From Bacillus sp. ISL-37 (GTDB lineage Bacteria; Bacillota; Bacilli; Bacillales; Cytobacillaceae): DNA of 48,700 nucleotides. The notes beneath the pieces were generated by a model that saw only the letters and a program-made list of their open reading frames with translations, was not told where the DNA came from and made no database searches. The position numbers and the translations under genes are program-made. The stretch spans positions 1 through 48,700 of the forward strand of contig NZ_JAGGQL010000053.1 in NCBI RefSeq assembly GCF_018613315.1. The letters run 5' to 3'. Position 1 is the first letter of the stretch. Each line of letters opens with the position of its first letter. This document shows positions 33,654 to 43,808 of this stretch, piece by piece.

Positions 33654-34421
33654 ATGCTGACAAATGACCAGCTTAACCAACTGAAGCAAACACTTATAGA
33701 TGAAAAAGAAACGCTGATTTCACAAATAGATAACAATGAAGAGGAAGGTTATCTGCATGGCAGCCAGCGTGAATCGACAGGAGAACTGTCTTCCTACGAT
33801 AACCATCCGGCTGACAGCGGAACAGAACTATTTGAGCGCAGCAAAAATTTAGCGATGGACGAGCATCATGATGAACAGATTGAAAAAGTCGACAGCGCCC
33901 TGAAGGCGATCGAGGATGGCACATACGGAAAATGTGCGGAATGCGGGAAAGAGATTCCTTTTGAGCGACTTGAAGCAGTACCTTATACTTTATATTGCGT
34001 CGAGCACTCTGCCGATCAAACTCTTTCAAATGACCGTCCAGCTGAAGAAGATATTCTTGAATATACCCATGAAGCCGACTTCGATCGCAGGCAGAACGAA
34101 GAAATGACCGACAACAGGAACAGCTTCAATGATGTAGCCGAGTTCGGTACATCTGAAACACCTTCTGATCTTACTGGAGACCATGAAGACTACAATAAGC
34201 TCTACATTGATAATGAAAAAGAAAAAGGGTTCACGGAAGACTATGAATCCTTCAGCGCAACTGACATTGAAGGGGATGACCGACAAGTATTCCAAAGTGA
34301 CACCGAAGAGGATTACGAGGAAATGCTGGACGAAGCCGGCACCGAGTCCGAGCTTGGAGATATCCCTTATAAAGAGGGAGACAGTTATATCGATGATAAT
34401 AAAAAGAAGAATAAGGAATAG
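33654..34421 (+). CDS. yteA: TraR/DksA-type zinc-finger protein YteA
   Basis: A 255-residue, strongly acidic protein. The N-terminal coiled-coil region (about 1-80) leads to the finger YGKCAECGKEIPFERLEAVPYTLYCVEH at about 92-119: C-x2-C, then a Cys with His in the place of the fourth Cys, as in other YteA proteins. The long C-terminal extension rich in Asp, Glu and Asn is typical of the yteA family rather than of proteobacterial DksA. Its role is not known; an effect on RNA polymerase is inferred from the fold. In B. subtilis it also neighbours menA. The finger is otherwise intact. Confidence 0.87.
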   Translation: MLTNDQLNQLKQTLIDEKETLISQIDNNEEEGYLHGSQRESTGELSSYDNHPADSGTELFERSKNLAMDEHHDEQIEKVDSALKAIEDGTYGKCAECGKEIPFERLEAVPYTLYCVEHSADQTLSNDRPAEEDILEYTHEADFDRRQNEEMTDNRNSFNDVAEFGTSETPSDLTGDHEDYNKLYIDNEKEKGFTEDYESFSATDIEGDDRQVFQSDTEEDYEEMLDEAGTESELGDIPYKEGDSYIDDNKKKNKE

Positions 34422-34425
34422 TAAG

Positions 34426-34457
34426 CAGCCTCAGTTCACTGTATCGAACTGAGGCTG
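34426..34457 (+). terminator. Terminator of yteA
   Basis: CAGCCTCAGTTC, an 8-nt loop and GAACTGAGGCTG form a perfect 12-bp stem followed by TTGTTTTTT. Confidence 0.93.
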
Positions 34458-34755
34458 TTGTTTTTTGGAGGGATTTTATAGAGCAAACAAAAAACTAGAT
34501 TGTATTGGTGAACATAAATCCTAAATTAAGGAAGATAAGTTCATTAATAAAGCCTTTAGGTAACAAAAATTGTCATATTGTGTAAAAAACAGGTGCTAAT
34601 AAAGCTGATTGGAGATGATAATAGCAAGTTTTTGGAAAATGTGTACACCAATAAAGTCGATTGGTTACCTAAATACCAATATTTCCGAAAATAAGGTCAC
34701 CAATACGCTCGGCCAGCGACATAATTGGTGCGCGATGCTTGTTACACCATTCCAT
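34458..34755. repeat. Intergenic region with degenerate repeat words
   Basis: About 300 bp without a supported gene. Words such as CTAATAAAGCTGATTGG (near 34594) and ACCAATAAAGTCGATTGG (near 34648) recur, related to the CGCCAATAAA array at 4266-4322. The period is irregular. A plus-strand frame at 34609-34929 overlaps the secreted-protein gene on the opposite strand and lacks translation signals. Confidence 0.5.
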
Positions 34756-35217
34756 TCACTTTCCGTTTTCAACAACTACATTACTAATGATTGCTTTCCC
34801 TCTATAAGCCAATATCCCGTGATTATTGGAATTGAGTGTAACCATTATTTCATTCTTCCCCTTCTTCAAGTCACCAAGGTTGTAGTATTCTCCATACAGC
34901 CGATTGATCTTTTTCCCATTGATGTATAAGTGGGCATGTCCTTCATTATAGCTTGGCGTTTCTTCCCCTACCTTCTCAGGAGTGAACATGAAGTTCTCCG
35001 CCTTTACCTTCAATAGCCACGTACCGGCTGGATCTTGCGTCACGCTCACATCAACAGTAGGAATTTGATATTCTTCTGGAATCTCTACAAGACCATGACC
35101 CATATGTTTTTTTGATGCATTGGCACTTGAAGGATTGTGTTCATTATTACTCGTAAAATAAAAAAAGAACACAATGAACGGTATGAAAAAGACTAAAAAA
35201 CTCCTCAACCTTTTCAA
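34756..35217 (-). CDS. Secreted/membrane-anchored protein of unknown function
   Basis: A 153-residue exported protein. Residues 1-22 form a signal anchor (MKRLRSFLVFFIPFIVFFFY). The rest is a beta-rich domain: KKHMGHGLVEIPEEYQIPTV, LLKVKAENFMFTPEKVG, EGHAHLYINGKKINRLYGEYY and NEIMVTLNSNNHGILAYRGKAI. Conserved-looking Met, His and Asn residues (HMGH, GHAHLY, NNHG) hint at metal, possibly copper, handling, an inference only. It starts 17 bp after the DUF2243 gene and is probably co-transcribed with it. Confidence 0.72.
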   Translation of the reverse strand: MKRLRSFLVFFIPFIVFFFYFTSNNEHNPSSANASKKHMGHGLVEIPEEYQIPTVDVSVTQDPAGTWLLKVKAENFMFTPEKVGEETPSYNEGHAHLYINGKKINRLYGEYYNLGDLKKGKNEIMVTLNSNNHGILAYRGKAIISNVVVENGK

Positions 35218-35233
35218 TTTCTACACCTCACCC

Positions 35234-35677
35234 TCATGCATTTGGCTCCAGCCGCTTAATCATGAAACCAATTACGACCAATAATGCCCCGATTGCTAAA
35301 AATGCCAGGTCGTACATTAAAGGATTTTCTGCCAATGGTTTGACCCGATGCACTTGCAGGATATGATGATCGACAATTCCTTCAACGAGATTAAACGCTC
35401 CGCCGCCGATGAATATCCCTCCAAGGAAGATTCTCCAGCTTGATCCAAGCTGGTTCTTTCGCGCATCCTGAAAGATTTTCACGCCGCCCCAGAGGAGTTT
35501 TGCAGAAAACAATGCGGTGAATAAGCCGTCTGTAAAAATCTCCAACTGAATATTATCGCTAAGAACCATATGATGCCACTGGAGCAGCTGGTGGAACACT
35601 ATCCCATCTATCGCGCCTAATAATCCTAATCCCAGGATGAATCCTGCGATAAATAAATTCTTGTTTTCTTTTTTCAA
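35234..35677 (-). CDS. DUF2243 membrane protein
   Basis: A 147-residue integral membrane protein with four hydrophobic segments. The N-terminal GFILGLGLLGAIDGIVFHQLLQWHHM and the later FNLVEGIVDHHILQVHRVKP show repeated D-x-IVxHxxLQxHxx motifs with paired His residues, the signature of DUF2243. The family's function is unknown; the spaced His residues could bind a metal or haem. Upstream in a two-gene unit with the secreted protein. Paired motifs suggest an internal duplication of a two-helix unit. Confidence 0.85.
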   Translation of the reverse strand: MKKENKNLFIAGFILGLGLLGAIDGIVFHQLLQWHHMVLSDNIQLEIFTDGLFTALFSAKLLWGGVKIFQDARKNQLGSSWRIFLGGIFIGGGAFNLVEGIVDHHILQVHRVKPLAENPLMYDLAFLAIGALLVVIGFMIKRLEPNA

Positions 35678-35753
35678 CTAAAAACACCCTCTTAGAAGAA
35701 TACATACTATCACGATTAGTGCCCAAAAGTTTTCAGTATTATACGGTAAATCT

Positions 35754-35784
35754 AAAAAAAGATTGGAGACAATAACCTCCAATC
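35754..35784 (-). terminator. Terminator of the ferritin/cupin gene
   Basis: GATTGGAG, an 8-nt loop and CTCCAATC form a perfect 8-bp stem; on the minus strand seven T follow. Confidence 0.87.
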
Positions 35785-35798
35785 CCTGTATTCAATAT

Positions 35799-36680
35799 TT
35801 ACTCGGCTGCTTCAGCATCTGCTTTTGTTTCGTGGACAGTTCCGAATGGATGCTCAGGCGGTGCATAAATTACATATACTTTTAGCTTCGTATCACCAAT
35901 ATTCGTGACATTATGCCATTTTCCCTCAGGAATCATAATTGCAAAGTCATCAGATACCCTGGACTCAAAATCGAGGTTATCTTTGCTGTCCCCCATTTGT
36001 ACAAGTGCTTCTCCTTCTTCTACTCGGATGAACTGATCACCGGTTTCATGGACCTCCAGACCAATATCTTCACCGACATCGATGCTCATCACTGTCACCT
36101 GAAGCTTGTTCCCTGTCCAAATCGCTGTACGGAATGTTTCGTTTTGCAAGGTAGCGTCTTCAATATTTATGATAAAAGGCTGCTTTCCATTATCCATTAA
36201 TGGCCTGTGCCCTTCTTGCCTTAAACAGCCAAATCTTGTTGCATGCTCAATCTCATCAGCAAATGCCCGAAAGAAGACATTCCCTACCGGGAGAAACTGA
36301 GTCAGCAAATAACTATTGCGATATTCATAGTAATCTTCCACTTCTGCTTCATATGCCTTTTGCAAGCCTTCCTGATAAGAGCGGAAATCCACTTGTTCGA
36401 TCTGATACTGCGGCGATTGTCCCGTAAGTGTGATAAACAGATCGGTAAATTGTTTTAGGTGGACTTGCTTATCCTCCAAAGCCTGCTGTATTGCTTTCTT
36501 ATGCCTTTGATTTGGTGCAGCTTGTGCCAGGCGACTGTAAAAATCAACAGCTGAAGCTTCCCCTTTTATTCCAGCAAGCAGCGCTTCAAGTACTTGCTGA
36601 TGATTATTTTGGCTCGATCTTTGGTTATATGCTGAAGAATCAACATAATATGGATAGGAATAGGATGGAACGTTATACAA
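35799..36680 (-). CDS. Ferritin-like domain fused to a cupin domain
   Basis: A 293-residue soluble protein with two domains. Residues about 25-160 are a helical ferritin-like/rubrerythrin-type region with KGEASAVDFYSRLAQAAP, ALEDKQVHLKQF, AYEAEVEDYYEYR and FRAFADEIEHATRFG, giving E-x-x-H-type iron ligands. Residues about 185-275 are a small cupin: VMSIDVGEDIGLEVHETGDQFIRVEEGEA and IPEGKWHNVTNIG supply the two-motif metal site. The N-terminus is Tyr/Ser-rich (YNVPSYSYPYY), reminiscent of spore-coat proteins. The cupin resembles stand-alone YrkC-like cupins. Role unknown; metal or peroxide handling is inferred. Divergent from the EamA gene. Confidence 0.78.
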   Translation of the reverse strand: MYNVPSYSYPYYVDSSAYNQRSSQNNHQQVLEALLAGIKGEASAVDFYSRLAQAAPNQRHKKAIQQALEDKQVHLKQFTDLFITLTGQSPQYQIEQVDFRSYQEGLQKAYEAEVEDYYEYRNSYLLTQFLPVGNVFFRAFADEIEHATRFGCLRQEGHRPLMDNGKQPFIINIEDATLQNETFRTAIWTGNKLQVTVMSIDVGEDIGLEVHETGDQFIRVEEGEALVQMGDSKDNLDFESRVSDDFAIMIPEGKWHNVTNIGDTKLKVYVIYAPPEHPFGTVHETKADAEAAE

Positions 36681-36821
36681 TTAGCTCATTCCCTTCACAG
36701 GTTTTATCAACCTATCCTATGCCCAGTACCCAGGAAACGTACATTGTTCGATTTTTGGACAAGAATATTCCTGCAGCAGATTCCCAAACTAAGAGTACCT
36801 TATTAGAAATGGAGATAAACG

Positions 36822-37694
36822 ATGAGTATCATTTTAGCTTTACTGGCCGCGCTTTTTGCTTCCTTTACCGCAATTCTTGCGAAAATTGGAATCGAGGATG
36901 TCGATTCAAACCTAGCAACTGCCGTCAGGACGATCGTCGTTGTGATCATGGCCTACCTGATGGTTGTGATCACTGGGCAAACCGGAAACATAACCACAGT
37001 GTCAACGAAATCATTCATTTTCCTGGTCCTTTCCGGATTGACGACCGGTCTTTCCTGGCTTGCTTTTTTTAAAGCGATCCAAATTGGAGATGTATCCAAA
37101 GTAGTCCCGATTGATAAGGCCAGTGTCGTATTGACGATTGTGTTGTCTTTTATAGTATTAAAGGAGCCTGCGACAATGCCTGTAGTTGCTGGTGGCGTGG
37201 TTATATCCATCGGAACCTTTGTACTGATTGGAAAAGACAAAAAGAAGAAAAAGCAGAGAAAAAAAGGGTTCAACACCAAATCATATATTTTTCTCGCCAT
37301 CATGTCAGCAGTATTCGCTGCCCTGACCAATATCCTCGCAAAGATCGGAATTGAAGATGTTGATTCCAATGTCGCCACCTTCATCCGGACAGTCGTGATC
37401 ATCCTTTTTGCATGGGGAATCGTGTTTTTCCAGGGAACTGTGAAGGACCTCAAAAAGATCTCAAGGAAATCCTACATATTCCTCATCCTGTCTGGCGCTG
37501 CAACAGGCTTTTCATGGTTATGTTATTTTGCAGCACTGGCAATCGGCAAAGTGAGCATCGTCAATCCGATTGATAAATTCAGCGTAGTGTTAACGATGAT
37601 CTTAAGCTTCATCATTTTAAAAGACAAACCAACAAAATCTACCGTCACTGGTGCAGTGCTGATCACAATTGGAACTGCTTTGTTGATTTTATAG
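36822..37694 (+). CDS. EamA family (DMT) transporter
   Basis: A 290-residue membrane protein of ten helices in two EamA repeats. The halves are unusually alike: AKIGIEDVDSNLATAVRT near residue 20 returns as AKIGIEDVDSNVATFIRT near 170, and GLSWLAFFKAIQIG returns as GFSWLCYFAALAIG. A basic linker (KDKKKKKQRKKG, about 138-150) joins them. The family exports amino acids or other metabolites; the substrate cannot be read. Monocistronic, divergent from the ferritin/cupin gene. GAGATAA-type signals precede the ATG weakly. Confidence 0.87.
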   Translation: MSIILALLAALFASFTAILAKIGIEDVDSNLATAVRTIVVVIMAYLMVVITGQTGNITTVSTKSFIFLVLSGLTTGLSWLAFFKAIQIGDVSKVVPIDKASVVLTIVLSFIVLKEPATMPVVAGGVVISIGTFVLIGKDKKKKKQRKKGFNTKSYIFLAIMSAVFAALTNILAKIGIEDVDSNVATFIRTVVIILFAWGIVFFQGTVKDLKKISRKSYIFLILSGAATGFSWLCYFAALAIGKVSIVNPIDKFSVVLTMILSFIILKDKPTKSTVTGAVLITIGTALLIL

Positions 37695-37727
37695 ACATTC
37701 TGTTTAGATGAGACTCTCGACATAGCA

Positions 37728-37760
37728 AACAGGCCAAATCGTCCAACGATTTGGCCTGTT
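37728..37760. terminator. Bidirectional terminator between the EamA gene and glgP
   Basis: AACAGGCCAAATCGT, loop CCA and ACGATTTGGCCTGTT form a perfect 15-bp stem between convergent genes, with a T-rich tail on the plus side. Confidence 0.92.
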
Positions 37761-37765
37761 GATTT

Positions 37766-40171
37766 TTAAACTTTTAAAGCAGATTGTACCTTCCAGATTT
37801 GATCCGCATATTCCATAATGGTCCTGTCACTGGAGAAATAACCTGACTTCGCGATATTAACAAGGCTCTTTTGCAGCCACGCGTTTCGGTCCAAATAACT
37901 CCGGCTGACATCCTGGTGTGCCTCTGCATAGGAAGCAAAGTCCCTCAACACGAAATACTGATCGTTATGGCCGAGCAAAGTATCAAATATTTCGTTAAAA
38001 TGGTTTTCCGTATCCGGGAAAAATCCATTGACCAGCTGGTCGACCACTCCCCGGATCCGTTCATCATGGTGATAATATTCGAGAGAATGGTAGCCGCCAT
38101 TATTCTGGTAATCAAGCACTTCTTCTGCCGTCAACCCGAACAGGAAGATATTTTCCCTGCCGACCAAATCGGTGATTTCGACATTGGCGCCATCGAGTGT
38201 TCCAAGTGTCATAGCTCCGTTCATCATGAACTTCATATTACCTGTGCCTGATGCTTCTTTGCTGGCGGTTGAGATTTGTTCACTGATATCCGCTGCCGGA
38301 AAAATTTCTTCAGCAAGCGATACTCGGTAATTCTCAAGGAAAACAACCTTCAGCTTGCCATTCGTTTCCGGGTCATTATTCACCTTGTCTGCTACGCTGT
38401 TAATCAGCTTAATGACCTTTTTGGCAAAATAGTAACCTGGAGATGCCTTTGCCCCGAAAATAAATGTGCGCGGATATAGCAATGCTTCAGGATCCTTTTT
38501 CAAAGCATTATACAGATGCATGATGTGCAGGACATTCAGCAGCTGCCGCTTATAGGCGTGAAGCCTTTTTACCTGGACGTCAAAAATCGATTCCGTATCA
38601 ACCTGTATCCCCGTTTTATCCAAAATCCGCTTTGCCAGGCGCTCTTTGTTTGCCTGTTTGATTTCATGCAATTTTTCAAGGAAAGCGGAGTCGTTCTTAA
38701 ACCGCATTAACTCTTCTAACTTTTGAGGAGAAGAAACCCAGTCACTACCACCAATAGCATCCGTAATCAATCCTGACAGTCCAGGATTCGCCTTCAGCAG
38801 CCAGCGGCGGTGGGTGATCCCATTTGTCTTGTTGTTAAACCGTTCAGGATAAAACTGATAAAAAAGGTTCATCTCGCGGTTTTTCAAAATCTCTGTGTGA
38901 AGCTGTGCAACTCCATTGACACTGTGGCTGCCGACAATGGCAAGCGGCGCCATGCGCACTTCGTCATGGGCGATGATCGCCATGCTTTCAACCCTGCCCC
39001 AGTCGCCAGGATACTGCTCCCAAACCTGCTTACAGAAACGCTCATTGATTTCCTCGACAATCATGAAAATGCGTGGCAGCAATGGCTTGAAGATTCGAAT
39101 CGGCCATCTCTCCAGTGCCTCAGCCAGCGTCGTATGGTTCGTATAGGAAAGCGTCTGGACGGTGATATTCCAAGCATCCTCCCAGCCCAGGCCTTCCTCA
39201 TCCATCAATATTCTCATCAGTTCAGGAACGGCAATCGCAGGGTGCGTGTCATTAATATGGATGCTCACATAGTCATGAAACTCTAGCAAACTCTTATTCT
39301 TCTTTTTAAAAGAATTCACAATCGCCTTCAAACTGGACGCGACTAGGAAGTATTGCTGCTTGAGACGAAGGATCTTCCCTTCATCATGCGTATCATCCGG
39401 ATATAGAAATTCAGAAACCGATTCGGTATCCTTCTTGTATTTAAAAATATCCGCATTTGCCGGGAACCTGGATGGCTCGGCATTCCACAGCCTCAAGGTG
39501 TTGACTGTCTGAGTCTCGTAGCCGATGACAGGCAAATCGTAAGGCACAGCCATGATTGTTTCGGCGTTCAAATGCCTGAAAACAAGCCGACCATTTTCCA
39601 TCCTGCTTTCGATTTCGCCCCAGAACGGAACCTCAACCGCATCATCCGCCTTTCGCACCTCCCAAACATGGCCATGTCTCAGCCATTGCTCAGGAAGCTC
39701 CACCTGATAGCCATCGACGATTTTTTGCTCGAATAGACCGTGTTTATAGCGAATCCCACAGCCATGTCCAGGAAGATCAAGGGAAGCGAGGGAATCTAGG
39801 AAGCAGGCTGCAAGGCGGCCGAGACCGCCATTGCCAAGCCCGGCATCCGCCTCGATTTCCTCCAGCTGATCCAGCTCGATGCCCAGGTCCCTGAGCCCTT
39901 CACAGACCACTTTTTCGACGCCTAAATTAATCAAATTATGCCTAAACAGCCGGCCCAGCAGGAACTCGATCGACAAGTAATAAACCTGCTTTTTCGCGCC
40001 AGCACGATATAATTCGTTTGTTTTGATCCAATCAGAACTCACATGCTCCCTGATCATATGCCCGAGAGTCTGGAACTGCTCCCGGCTCGTGCTTTCTTCA
40101 AAGCTAGTTCCAAACATCATCTCGAGTTTTTTCAAGAAAGCATTTTTGAACTTGGGAACACTAGAAAACAT
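37766..40171 (-). CDS. glgP: Glycogen phosphorylase
   Basis: PLP-dependent enzyme of 801 residues that releases glucose-1-phosphate from glycogen. The N-terminal half has [25 protein letters not shown] (near 100) and the conserved [19 protein letters not shown] segment; the PLP-binding Lys is in [26 protein letters not shown] (near 640). The frame opens further upstream, but AAGGAGTG about 8 nt before the ATG at 40171 and the MFSS start fit. It overlaps the glgA stop by 11 bp. Last gene of the glg operon. Confidence 0.95.
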   Translation of the reverse strand: MFSSVPKFKNAFLKKLEMMFGTSFEESTSREQFQTLGHMIREHVSSDWIKTNELYRAGAKKQVYYLSIEFLLGRLFRHNLINLGVEKVVCEGLRDLGIELDQLEEIEADAGLGNGGLGRLAACFLDSLASLDLPGHGCGIRYKHGLFEQKIVDGYQVELPEQWLRHGHVWEVRKADDAVEVPFWGEIESRMENGRLVFRHLNAETIMAVPYDLPVIGYETQTVNTLRLWNAEPSRFPANADIFKYKKDTESVSEFLYPDDTHDEGKILRLKQQYFLVASSLKAIVNSFKKKNKSLLEFHDYVSIHINDTHPAIAVPELMRILMDEEGLGWEDAWNITVQTLSYTNHTTLAEALERWPIRIFKPLLPRIFMIVEEINERFCKQVWEQYPGDWGRVESMAIIAHDEVRMAPLAIVGSHSVNGVAQLHTEILKNREMNLFYQFYPERFNNKTNGITHRRWLLKANPGLSGLITDAIGGSDWVSSPQKLEELMRFKNDSAFLEKLHEIKQANKERLAKRILDKTGIQVDTESIFDVQVKRLHAYKRQLLNVLHIMHLYNALKKDPEALLYPRTFIFGAKASPGYYFAKKVIKLINSVADKVNNDPETNGKLKVVFLENYRVSLAEEIFPAADISEQISTASKEASGTGNMKFMMNGAMTLGTLDGANVEITDLVGRENIFLFGLTAEEVLDYQNNGGYHSLEYYHHDERIRGVVDQLVNGFFPDTENHFNEIFDTLLGHNDQYFVLRDFASYAEAHQDVSRSYLDRNAWLQKSLVNIAKSGYFSSDRTIMEYADQIWKVQSALKV

Positions 40172-41612
40172 GCGATTCACTCCTTGAGATGAGATCGGAA
40201 TACAATTCTTTGTATTGTCTGGCAGACTGTGCCCAACTGTAGTCTGTCTCCATAGCATTTTTCGTCAGCTTAAGCCATTTTTCGCGCTCATGGTAAAAAG
40301 ACAGCGCCCGTTCAAGTGTAAATAACATGTCATGGGCGTTAAAGTTTGCAAAGGAAAATCCATTGCCTTCTCCGTTAAATTCATTGTAAGGCTGTACAGT
40401 ATCGTTCAGGCCGCCTGTTTCTCTTACAACAGGAATTGATCCATAGCGCATCGCGATCATCTGGCTGAGCCCGCATGGCTCGAACTGGGATGGCATCAGG
40501 AACAGATCGGAGCCAGCATAGACTTGATGAGCCAAATTCTCATCAAAACCAATGTATACGCCACACTGTTCAGGGTAACTCGCAGACATTTCCCTGAAAA
40601 ATTGTTCAAACTCAGGGTCGCCTGTTCCCAGCACGACAAGCTGCATTCCGGTCGCCATGATTTCATGGAAAACTCCCCGTACCAAATCGAGACCCTTCTG
40701 CTTCGTCAGCCTCGTAATCATTGCTGCAACAGGGATATTCTCGTTTTCCGGTAAACCGAAATCACGCTGTACCTGAAGCTTGTTTTCTACTCTTCTTTCA
40801 AGTGAGCCTACTCCAAAATTGGCAGGCAATCCTGGATACTTTTCAGGATCATATAAATCGTGATCAATGCCATTCAGGATTCCCAATAGATCCTCGCTTC
40901 TTTTCCGCAGGATGCCATCCAGCTTTTCACCATAAAAGTCTGTCTGGATTTCCTCCATGTAAGTGGGGCTGACGGTAGTGATATGGTCAGCAGCAATCAA
41001 AGCCGCTTTCATGAAATTGGCATTCCCGAAAAACTCCAGCTGCTCTTCATTGAAGTAACGATTGTCAATATGAAGCAGGTCACCAAGCACTTCTGGAGGG
41101 AAGATTCCCTGGAACTGCAGATTATGAATCGTGAACACGGACCGGATCAATCCGTACCCTGGCCGCTTATAGTACTCTGTCCTGAGTAAAAATGGAATCA
41201 TACCTGTATGCCAGTCATGGCAATGAATGACATCAGGGTAAAATTCAATTTCTGCGATGAACTCGAGAACAGCCCTGTTGAAGAACGCGAACCGTTCTCC
41301 ATCATCATAATGCCCGTAAAGGCTATCGCGCTTGAAGTAATACTCATTATCAACAAAATAGAAAGTCACGCCTTCATACTCAAGAGTTTCAATGCCACAA
41401 TATTGCGAGCGCCAGCCTAATTGCACATTATACTCTTTCACTTTCTTCATTTCAGAGCGGAATTTCTCAGGTATTAATCCGTACTTCGGTAAAATGACTC
41501 TGACATCCGCTCCAAGCTTATTCAATTCCTTTGGAAGCGAGCCCGCTACATCCGCCAGTCCGCCTGACTTGATGAACGGGACGCATTCCGATACGGCAAA
41601 TAACACCTTCAC
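40161..41612 (-). CDS. glgA: Glycogen synthase
   Basis: ADP-glucose-dependent GT5 glycosyltransferase of 483 residues that extends glycogen. The N-terminal [16 protein letters not shown] (residues about 15-30) is the ADP-glucose-binding KxGGL motif. The C-terminal domain has [14 protein letters not shown] (near 296) and [19 protein letters not shown] (near 375), the conserved EPCGLxQ motif with the catalytic Glu. Starts 4 bp inside the end of glgD and overlaps glgP, so the operon is tightly coupled. Confidence 0.95.
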   Translation of the reverse strand: MKVLFAVSECVPFIKSGGLADVAGSLPKELNKLGADVRVILPKYGLIPEKFRSEMKKVKEYNVQLGWRSQYCGIETLEYEGVTFYFVDNEYYFKRDSLYGHYDDGERFAFFNRAVLEFIAEIEFYPDVIHCHDWHTGMIPFLLRTEYYKRPGYGLIRSVFTIHNLQFQGIFPPEVLGDLLHIDNRYFNEEQLEFFGNANFMKAALIAADHITTVSPTYMEEIQTDFYGEKLDGILRKRSEDLLGILNGIDHDLYDPEKYPGLPANFGVGSLERRVENKLQVQRDFGLPENENIPVAAMITRLTKQKGLDLVRGVFHEIMATGMQLVVLGTGDPEFEQFFREMSASYPEQCGVYIGFDENLAHQVYAGSDLFLMPSQFEPCGLSQMIAMRYGSIPVVRETGGLNDTVQPYNEFNGEGNGFSFANFNAHDMLFTLERALSFYHEREKWLKLTKNAMETDYSWAQSARQYKELYSDLISRSESHVF

Positions 41613-42637
41613 GACTGGCTCCCCACTCCCTGGACCGAACCCTTGCGGATAACAGCCGGTGAGTCTGCTGGCGCTGTAATCACTGTTCCTGCTTCAATTC
41701 TTGCATCCTTATCGACAATCACGGAATCCAATAGACAATTCTCCTTAATCTGTGTCTTCTGCATGATGATGCAGTTGCGGATGACGGTACCTTTGCCGAT
41801 TTTCACACCGCGGGCAATGATGCTGTTCTCGACCGTGCCTTCAATCATTCCGCCATTGGCAACCATCGAATTTTTTACGGACGCATCAACGTCATATCGG
41901 GTAGGCGGCTCATCCTTCACCTTAGTCAGAATCGGCCTATCCTTCGGGAAAAGCTCCTTCCAGACTTCGGGCTTCATCAGGTCCATACTGGTCCTGAAAT
42001 AGTTTCCAATTGTATCAACCATAGAGGCATACCCTTCAAAATTGTAATAACAGAGATGGAACTGGCTATCCAGGTCAGTCGCGACATCCCTCATATTCGA
42101 GTAGCCAGTTTCATTGCGCGTCGTAATCAAATCCATTAATAATGTCTTTTTAACAAGATATATGCCTAATGATTTGCCTTCCTTCTGGACCTCCGTGATA
42201 TCACAGCCTGACTTGATATGCCAATCTAGCAGCGGCTGGAAATCCATATTGAATACCGTATAGGAATTAGCAATCAGCGCATACTCCTGAGTGCTTCTTT
42301 CAAAAAAGTCAATGTTGTCAGCAAAGTGGTCGAGCGTCCCGATTCCCGTATAATGTTTATCCAGGTTAGGCGCAGGGAAGAAAAATAGTCCATCCCTTTT
42401 CCGATTAAGGTCCCAGTTCCTGCCTGACCCTAAATGGTCCATCAGCGACCTGTATTGGAATTTAGGAAAAATCGCCACGCTCTGGATACCAGAGTTGACC
42501 ATATTTGATAGGATAAAATCAATCATCCTGTATCTTCCGCCAAAAGGGATTGCTGCCACCGACCGGTGAATGGACAGTTCATGCAGATCATCGTGAACCG
42601 TTGTCGCATCTATTACTCCTAATAATTGTTTGTTCAT
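41609..42637 (-). CDS. glgD: Glucose-1-phosphate adenylyltransferase regulatory subunit
   Basis: A 342-residue GlgC paralogue that in B. subtilis forms a complex with GlgC and modulates ADP-glucose synthesis. The nucleotide-binding N-terminus is degenerate: [26 protein letters not shown] is kept, but the GGxGxRL loop of the active subunit is missing, as expected for GlgD. The C-terminal left-handed beta-helix has hexapeptide repeats (about 250-335). AGGAGGAAAAAG precedes the ATG. It lies 22 bp from glgC and overlaps glgA by 4 bp. Confidence 0.94.
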   Translation of the reverse strand: MNKQLLGVIDATTVHDDLHELSIHRSVAAIPFGGRYRMIDFILSNMVNSGIQSVAIFPKFQYRSLMDHLGSGRNWDLNRKRDGLFFFPAPNLDKHYTGIGTLDHFADNIDFFERSTQEYALIANSYTVFNMDFQPLLDWHIKSGCDITEVQKEGKSLGIYLVKKTLLMDLITTRNETGYSNMRDVATDLDSQFHLCYYNFEGYASMVDTIGNYFRTSMDLMKPEVWKELFPKDRPILTKVKDEPPTRYDVDASVKNSMVANGGMIEGTVENSIIARGVKIGKGTVIRNCIIMQKTQIKENCLLDSVIVDKDARIEAGTVITAPADSPAVIRKGSVQGVGSQS

Positions 42638-42659
42638 TTCTTTTTCCTCCTGAATCGGT

Positions 42660-43808
42660 TCAATTGGATTGCAATTCTCCGATTGTTTCTTCAGATACTA
42701 GTGTAATCTCATTCGCGCTCCCGCCCGGCTTTATAATTGTTCCATCCGGAACATAGACTCCTGGGGATACAATCGCCCTTTCAATCACACAGTTGTGTCC
42801 GATGACAGCATCCGGCATGATAACCGTTTCCTTTACAACAGCTCCCTTTTTCACGGTCACTCCCTGAAACACAACCGTTCTGGAAACCTTTCCTTCGATC
42901 TTGCAGCCCTCATTGACCAGCGACTCTGATACTTCCCCTTCAGGGCAAATATACTGCGGCGGCTGATTTGGATTGACAGAGTAGATTCGCCACGAATGAT
43001 CAAACAGGTTCAATTCACATTCTTTATCCAATAAATCCATATTCGCTTCCCAAAGACTTTGTACTGTACCAACATCTTTCCAATAGCCTTTAAAAGGATA
43101 GGCAAATAAGTTCATATTTTCTTGTATTAGCAGAGGAATGATATCCTTTCCAAAATCGTGGCTGGAATCAGGATTATGGTCATCTCTTATCAGATATTCC
43201 CTTAAAACGCTCCATTTAAAAATATAAATCCCCATCGAAGCGAGATTATTTTTCGCTACATCCGGTTTTTCTTCAAATTCAGTGATTCTTAGGTCAGCAT
43301 CCGTGTTCATGATGCCAAAGCGATTTGTCTCTTCCCATGGAACCTCAATGACCGAGATCGTCACATCAGCTCCTTTTTCGATATGGTAATTGAGCATCAA
43401 CTCATAATTCATTTTATAAATATGGTCACCCGAGAGAATCAACACGTACTCAGGGTTATACTGATCAAGATAGTTCAAATTCTGAAAAATGGCGCTTGCC
43501 GTACCAGAATACCATTTCACTTCGGAGCTCTCGGCATAAGGCGGCAGCACAGTCACTCCACCATCCTTCCTGTCGAGGTCCCAGGCGCTGCCGATGCCAA
43601 TATAAGAATTAAGCAGGAGCGGCTGGTACTGCGTCAATACGCCCACTGTATGGATTCCTGAGTTCGTGCAGTTGCTTAACGGGAAATCGATAATTCGATA
43701 TTTGCCGCCAAAAGGGACAGCTGGTTTAGCGAGATTCTTCGTCAGTGAGTGCAGCCGGCTTCCTTTTCCTCCTGCCAACAGCATTGCTACGCATTTCTTC
43801 TTTTGCAT
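42660..43808 (-). CDS. glgC: Glucose-1-phosphate adenylyltransferase catalytic subunit
   Basis: ADP-glucose pyrophosphorylase of 382 residues, the committed step of glycogen synthesis. The pyrophosphorylase loop [16 protein letters not shown] is intact (residues about 8-23), followed by [20 protein letters not shown]; the substrate-binding Lys region FEEKPD (near 170) is present. C-terminal hexapeptide repeats form a left-handed beta-helix. It starts inside the last 83 bp of glgB. The GGAGAAACA upstream of the ATG is in glgB coding sequence. Confidence 0.95.
   Translation of the reverse strand: MQKKKCVAMLLAGGKGSRLHSLTKNLAKPAVPFGGKYRIIDFPLSNCTNSGIHTVGVLTQYQPLLLNSYIGIGSAWDLDRKDGGVTVLPPYAESSEVKWYSGTASAIFQNLNYLDQYNPEYVLILSGDHIYKMNYELMLNYHIEKGADVTISVIEVPWEETNRFGIMNTDADLRITEFEEKPDVAKNNLASMGIYIFKWSVLREYLIRDDHNPDSSHDFGKDIIPLLIQENMNLFAYPFKGYWKDVGTVQSLWEANMDLLDKECELNLFDHSWRIYSVNPNQPPQYICPEGEVSESLVNEGCKIEGKVSRTVVFQGVTVKKGAVVKETVIMPDAVIGHNCVIERAIVSPGVYVPDGTIIKPGGSANEITLVSEETIGELQSN

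Noticed and set aside
36491-37072. 193-codon plus-strand frame
   Set aside because: It overlaps the ferritin/cupin gene on the opposite strand and the EamA start in another frame, and its peptide has no domain-like pattern.
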